Source: Pseudomonas sp. F(2018)
GTDB taxonomy: Bacteria > Pseudomonadota > Gammaproteobacteria > Pseudomonadales > Pseudomonadaceae
Reading direction: 5' to 3'
NCBI RefSeq assembly: GCF_005508865.1
Contig: NZ_SCOM01000006.1
Location: 1-64,000 of the forward strand
Length of the DNA: 64,000 nt
Shown here: one piece after another, positions 60,600 to 64,000 of the stretch
Position numbering within the stretch: position 1 is the first letter of the stretch
Layout of the letters: each line of letters starts with the position of its first letter
Made by a program: the position numbers and the translations under genes
Notes under the pieces: generated by a model
The model's database searches: none
Told to the model about the DNA's origin: nothing
What the model saw: the letters and a program-made list of their open reading frames with translations, nothing else

Positions 60600-61028
60600 T
60601 TAAATCTTCAGTTCTTGGGGCTGCTGAGCGGTGTGCGGGTGAACGGCACCCTTGTACACCTTCAGCTTGCGATACATGTCGCGACCCAGCGGATTCTTCG
60701 GCAGCATGCCCTTGACCGCGGTCTCGATCACGCGCTCGGGGGCCTTGGCGATCAGCTTCTCGAAGCTGATTTCCTTGATGCCACCCGGAAAACCGGAGTG
60801 CGAGTAGTACATCTTGTCGGAGGTCTTGGCGCCAGTTACACGCACCTGCTCGGCATTGATCACGACGATGTAGTCGCCGGTATCAACGTGCGGGGTGTAT
60901 TCCGGCTTGTGCTTGCCGCGCAGACGGCTCGCGATTTCGGTGGCCAGACGACCCAGGGTCTGACCTGCAGCGTCGACGACGTACCAGTCGCGCTTAACAG
61001 TTTCCGGTTTTGCAGTAAAAGTCTTCAT
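60600..61028 (-). CDS. rplM: 50S ribosomal protein L13
   Basis: This 142-residue early assembly protein of the large subunit contains RDWYVVDAAGQTLGRLAT, HVDTGDYIVVINA and the C-terminal MLPKNPLGRDMYRKLKVYKG. It is first gene of the rplM-rpsI operon. Confidence 0.98.
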   Translation of the reverse strand: MKTFTAKPETVKRDWYVVDAAGQTLGRLATEIASRLRGKHKPEYTPHVDTGDYIVVINAEQVRVTGAKTSDKMYYSHSGFPGGIKEISFEKLIAKAPERVIETAVKGMLPKNPLGRDMYRKLKVYKGAVHPHTAQQPQELKI

Positions 61029-61069
61029 TCGCTATAGCCTCAGGGGCCGCCCTGAAAATAAGACGGCGG

Positions 61070-61098
61070 ATCTTACTGAATAGTGCTTGCTTTGACAA
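61070..61098 (-). promoter_or_regulatory. rplM promoter
   Basis: TTGTCA (61093-61098) and TAAGAT (61070-61075) are 17 bp apart. The -35 lies in a perfect palindrome TTTGAC-AAG-GTCAAA (61091-61105), a possible operator. Confidence 0.6.
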
Positions 61099-61169
61099 GG
61101 TCAAAGACAGCCGGAAACAGACGCTGTCGGGGGCTCGGGTCAGCGCGTCCGCTACGGCGGGGTTTCGGT

Positions 61170-61215
61170 GGGCTAGGCATCCCCACCTTCCTTCTCGTAC
61201 GGGCTAGGCATCCCC
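61170..61215. repeat. pair of 15-bp direct repeats upstream of rplM
   Basis: GGGCTAGGCATCCCC occurs at 61170-61184 and again at 61201-61215, 31 bp apart, each followed by one variable base and CC. The repeats lie between the rplM promoter and the divergent reductase gene. No known element is recognised. Confidence 0.75.
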
Positions 61216-61304
61216 GCCGAGAAAGCCGCGGAATTATGCCGATTGCTGCGAAAATAGCAACCTGCTTTATGCTTGGCGCTCCCGCTTGAATCAAGGAAAT
61301 GCAC

Positions 61305-62342
61305 ATGGAATACCGTCAACTGGGCCGCAGCGACCTGAGCGTCAGCGCCCTGTGCCTGGGCAGCATGACCTGGGGTGAGCAGAACAGCGAGGCCGAAGGC
61401 TTCGCCCAGATCGACCGCGCCCGTGCCGCGGGGATAAACTTCCTCGACACCGCCGAGATGTACCCGGTGCCGCCGCGCGGCGATACCTACGGCGCCACGG
61501 AGCGCATCATCGGCAACTACTTCAAGGCCCGCGGCAACCGCGCCGAGTGGATCCTGGCCAGCAAGGTGGCCGCCCCCGGCAATGGCATCGATTACATCCG
61601 CGGCGGCCAGCTCAAGCACAACCGCGCGCATATCAGCGCCGCCGTCGACGAGAGCCTGAAGCGCCTGCAGACCGACTGGATCGATCTGTACCAGCTGCAC
61701 TGGCCGGAGCGCAGCACCAACTTCTTCGGCCAGCTCGGCTACCGCCATCAGGAGCAGGACTTCACCCCGCTGCAAGAGATCCTCGAAGCCCTCGGCGAGC
61801 AGATCGCGGCCGGCAAGATCCGCCATATCGGCCTGTCCAACGAAACGCCCTGGGGCACCATGAAGTTCCTGCAGCTGGCAGACAGCCTGGGCCTGGCCCG
61901 CGCGGTGTCGATCCAGAACCCCTACAACCTGCTCAACCGCAGCTTCGAGGTGGGCCTGGCAGAAGTGGCGATCCGCGAGCAATGTGGTCTGCTGGCTTAC
62001 TCGCCGCTGGCGTTCGGCATGCTGTCCGGCAAGTACGCCAACGGCGCCCGGCCAGCCAATGCGCGGATCACCCTGTTCAGCCGCTTCTCGCGCTACACCA
62101 ACCCACAGTCACTGGCCGCCTGCGACCGGTACGTGCAGCTGGCCCGAGAGCACGGCCTGGACCCGGCGCAGATGGCGCTGGCCTTCGTCACCCGCCAGCC
62201 CTTCGTCACCAGTAACATCATCGGCGCCACCAGCCTGGAACAGCTGGAGAGCAACCTGGGCAGCACCGATCTCCGGCTCTCGGCAGAAGTTCTGGAGGGC
62301 ATCGAGGCCATCCATCGCGAACAGCCCAACCCGGCGCCCTGA
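61305..62342 (+). CDS. NADP(H)-dependent aldo/keto reductase, Tas-like
   Basis: This 345-residue TIM-barrel oxidoreductase has the catalytic tetrad visible as DTAEMY (Asp, Tyr), ASKV (Lys) and YQLHWPER (His). GLSNETPWG and the cofactor segment SNIIGATSLEQLESNL are near the end. The long loop around residues 50-60 and 150-160 resembles the Tas protein group. AAGGAA lies 7 bp before ATG 61305 but touches ATG 61299, so the former is chosen. The substrate is unknown. Confidence 0.9.
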   Translation: MEYRQLGRSDLSVSALCLGSMTWGEQNSEAEGFAQIDRARAAGINFLDTAEMYPVPPRGDTYGATERIIGNYFKARGNRAEWILASKVAAPGNGIDYIRGGQLKHNRAHISAAVDESLKRLQTDWIDLYQLHWPERSTNFFGQLGYRHQEQDFTPLQEILEALGEQIAAGKIRHIGLSNETPWGTMKFLQLADSLGLARAVSIQNPYNLLNRSFEVGLAEVAIREQCGLLAYSPLAFGMLSGKYANGARPANARITLFSRFSRYTNPQSLAACDRYVQLAREHGLDPAQMALAFVTRQPFVTSNIIGATSLEQLESNLGSTDLRLSAEVLEGIEAIHREQPNPAP

Positions 62343-62345
62343 GGC

Positions 62346-63053
62346 TCAGCCGAACAGATCCGGCGTGCCCGCCTGGGGCGCCGGCATCTCGCCGCGGCGC
62401 GAAGCCAGCCGATCCGCCAGACGGGTCGGCTCGGGCAGGCGATAGCCACGGCAGCAGGCCAGCACCAGCTCCACCGCAGTGCCCATGCTCACACGGTGCC
62501 CGGGCGAGACGATCAGCGGCTTGACCTTGTCCTTGCTGCGCAGCATCCAGCCGACCTGCTCACCCGCATGCCTGAGCGGCACGCGGGAGCCCTTCTCCTG
62601 CGGCAACTCCGCATGGGTACCAACCAGGATGCTCTTGGCCACGCCAATGGTCGGCAACCCGGTCACCACACCCAAGTGCGAGGCGATGCCGAGCCGGCGC
62701 GGATGGGCGATGCCCAGGCCATCGCAATAGATCAAATCCGGTATCTGCGGCAGATCGCGCAACGCCTGGAGCAAGGCCGGCAGCTCGCGGAAGGACAGCA
62801 GGCCCGGCACATAGGGCATGCTGGTGGGAATGCGCGCCACGCTATGAGCCATCAACTGCAAGGTATCGGCATTGAGCAGCACGGCGGCCGCCAGAGTGAT
62901 GCTGCCCTGCTCCTCGAAGCCGACATCCACACCGGCGATCACCCGCGGCGGCACGAAGTCGTCCTCCAGCACCACTCGCTCGGCCAACGTGCCCTGTAGC
63001 ACGCGCGCCTGTTGCGCGGTCCCGTCCCAATCGGCGAAGGGTGATGTATGCAT
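62346..63053 (-). CDS. nfi: endonuclease V
   Basis: This DNA repair nuclease cleaves near deaminated bases such as inosine. The 235 residues contain AGVDVGFEE (catalytic Asp), DLIYCDGLGIAHPRRLGIASHLGV (second Asp and DNA-wedge region) and PTIGVAKSILVG. The ATG at 63053 has GGAG 7 bp upstream; codons to 63092 are probably not translated. It converges with the aldo/keto reductase three bases away. Confidence 0.95.
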   Translation of the reverse strand: MHTSPFADWDGTAQQARVLQGTLAERVVLEDDFVPPRVIAGVDVGFEEQGSITLAAAVLLNADTLQLMAHSVARIPTSMPYVPGLLSFRELPALLQALRDLPQIPDLIYCDGLGIAHPRRLGIASHLGVVTGLPTIGVAKSILVGTHAELPQEKGSRVPLRHAGEQVGWMLRSKDKVKPLIVSPGHRVSMGTAVELVLACCRGYRLPEPTRLADRLASRRGEMPAPQAGTPDLFG

Positions 63054-63141
63054 CGGCAACTCCAATCCCGCAATGGATCGGTAGACCGACATGGGCAGAG
63101 GCTGGTTCGCCCGCGACGACCGCAGGCGAACCAGGAGAGGC

Positions 63142-64000
63142 TTACAGCGAGCGGGAGATGATCTCTTTCATGATCTCGTTGGTGCCGGCATAGATGCGCT
63201 GCACCCGCGAGTCGGCCCAGGCGCGGGCGATCGGGTATTCCCACATGTAGCCGTAGCCGCCGTGCAGCTGCACGCACTCGTCGATCACCTTGCACTGCAG
63301 GTCGGTACCCCAGTACTTGAGCATCGCCGCGGTCGGCACATCCAGCTTGCCCTGCAGGTGCAGCTCCAGGCAGCGGTCGACGAACACCCGACCGATCTGC
63401 GCCTCGGTGGTCATCTCGGCCAGCTTGAAGCGGGTGTTCTGGAAGTCCGACACGGACTTGCCGAAGGCCTTGCGCTCACGGGTGTAGTCCAGAGTCCACT
63501 TGATCGCCGCCTCGGCCGAGGCGATGGCGCCCACGCCCACGGTCAGGCGCTCCTGGGGCAGCTCCTGCATCAGGTAGACGAAGCCCATGCCTTCCTTGCC
63601 GAGCAGGTTGTCCTTGGGAATGCGCACGTCCTGGAAGAACAGCTCGGAGGTGTCCTGGGCCTTCATGCCGACCTTCTCCAGGCGCTTGCCCTTGGAGAAG
63701 CCCGGGGTGTTGGCATCCACCAGGAACAGGCTGATGCCCTTGGCGCCGCCCTTGGGATCGGTCTTGGCCACGACTATCACCATGTCGGCCAGCCAGCCAT
63801 TGGTGATGAAGGTCTTGGAGCCGTTGATCACATAGTGATCGCCATCCAGGACGGCGGTGGTTTTCACGCCCTGCAGGTCGGAGCCGGTGCCCGGCTCGGT
63901 CATGGCGATGGCGGTGACCACTTCGCCGGTCACCATCTTCGGCAGGTAGTGCTGCTTCTGCGCTTCGCTGCCGTAGTGAAGAATGTAGGGCGCGACGATG
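63142..64000 (-). CDS. acyl-CoA dehydrogenase (5' part beyond the window)
   Basis: This FAD-dependent beta-oxidation type dehydrogenase is cut by the right edge; the frame is open to 64000. The visible 285 or so C-terminal residues include AMTEPGTGSDLQGVKTTAV (FAD and substrate loop), FITNGWLADMVIVVAKTD, the QELPQERL region, the helical domain, and the terminal GGYGYMWEYPIARAWADSRVQRIYAGTNEIM in which the usual catalytic base is not at the classical Glu position of short-chain enzymes. The substrate class is undetermined. Confidence 0.93.
   Translation of the reverse strand, partial: IVAPYILHYGSEAQKQHYLPKMVTGEVVTAIAMTEPGTGSDLQGVKTTAVLDGDHYVINGSKTFITNGWLADMVIVVAKTDPKGGAKGISLFLVDANTPGFSKGKRLEKVGMKAQDTSELFFQDVRIPKDNLLGKEGMGFVYLMQELPQERLTVGVGAIASAEAAIKWTLDYTRERKAFGKSVSDFQNTRFKLAEMTTEAQIGRVFVDRCLELHLQGKLDVPTAAMLKYWGTDLQCKVIDECVQLHGGYGYMWEYPIARAWADSRVQRIYAGTNEIMKEIISRSL

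Noticed and set aside
1..64000. Mobile elements, prophage, CRISPR arrays and defence islands
   Set aside because: No transposase, integrase, terminal repeats, spaced repeat arrays, cas-like genes or abrupt change in codon use were seen.

Overview
The window reads as core chromosome of a high-GC Pseudomonas (sensu lato). The evidence is a PrrF-type iron small RNA, the msrPQ-pssA-ilvC block, an mra/dcw cluster in the order mraZ-rsmH-ftsL-ftsI-murE-murF-mraY-murD-ftsW-murG-murC-ddlB-ftsQ-ftsA-ftsZ-lpxC, and sspAB-petABC-rpsI-rplM next to it. From memory, the gene order follows P. aeruginosa PAO1 PA4692-PA4704 on the left and about PA4393-PA4435 on the right, with the join near 15.6-18.9 kb. It is probably not P. 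aeruginosa itself: prrF is single rather than tandem, an ilvY regulator sits between ilvC and ilvH, and no M23 peptidase gene lies between the DciA (DUF721) gene and lpxC. No plasmid, phage, IS, CRISPR array or tRNA gene was seen.

Layout. 1-95 is probably the leader of an rRNA operon lying off the left edge, driven by a very strong leftward promoter at 79-106. 96-2605 holds msrQ-msrP (periplasmic methionine sulfoxide repair) and pssA (phospholipid synthesis). 2762-7346 holds branched-chain amino acid genes: ilvC, divergent ilvY, then ilvIH with a leader of roughly 260 nt. 7459-8949 holds a DUF4124 protein, YqcC and a TPR lipoprotein. 8973-15353 holds mrcB (PBP1B), an APH/P-loop kinase fusion, a pentapeptide protein, a methyltransferase, a TfoX C-terminal-like protein and a CbpA-like cAMP-binding protein. 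15421-15595 holds prrF with Fur-like boxes. 15652-18911 is the most lineage-specific stretch: a PhyH-type oxygenase, two tandem DUF481 outer-membrane proteins and an alkyltransferase-like protein.

18950-28258 holds ampG, a small MscS channel, yajQ, an overlapping response regulator / panE / histidine kinase / cobalamin adenosyltransferase series, a MutT-ThiE-like fusion and a GST. 28438-33203 holds argJ, secA and dciA. 33286-51064 is the complete division and wall cluster on the minus strand, with many overlaps of 1-11 nt, started by an mraZ promoter that carries three GTGGN repeats (a MraZ operator). 51361-51709 is RNase P RNA (rnpB). 51750-56155 holds rsmI, then lpoA-yraN-gmhA-BON lipoprotein on the plus strand. 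56221-61028 holds sspB-sspA, petC-petB-petA and rpsI-rplM. 61305-64000 holds an aldo/keto reductase, endonuclease V and a truncated acyl-CoA dehydrogenase.

The common theme is envelope growth: precursor synthesis (murC-G, mraY, ddlB), polymerases and activators (mrcB with an adjacent TPR lipoprotein, ftsI/ftsW, lpoA), recycling (ampG), division (ftsZ/A/Q/L), and lipid supply (lpxC, pssA, gmhA). I found no convincing wholly new system. The most unusual signals are yraN with no ordinary start codon (apparently ATT), the divergent pair whose start codons share CATG, the rRNA-type promoter embedded in msrQ, and the single prrF beside an Fe(II)/2OG-type oxygenase.
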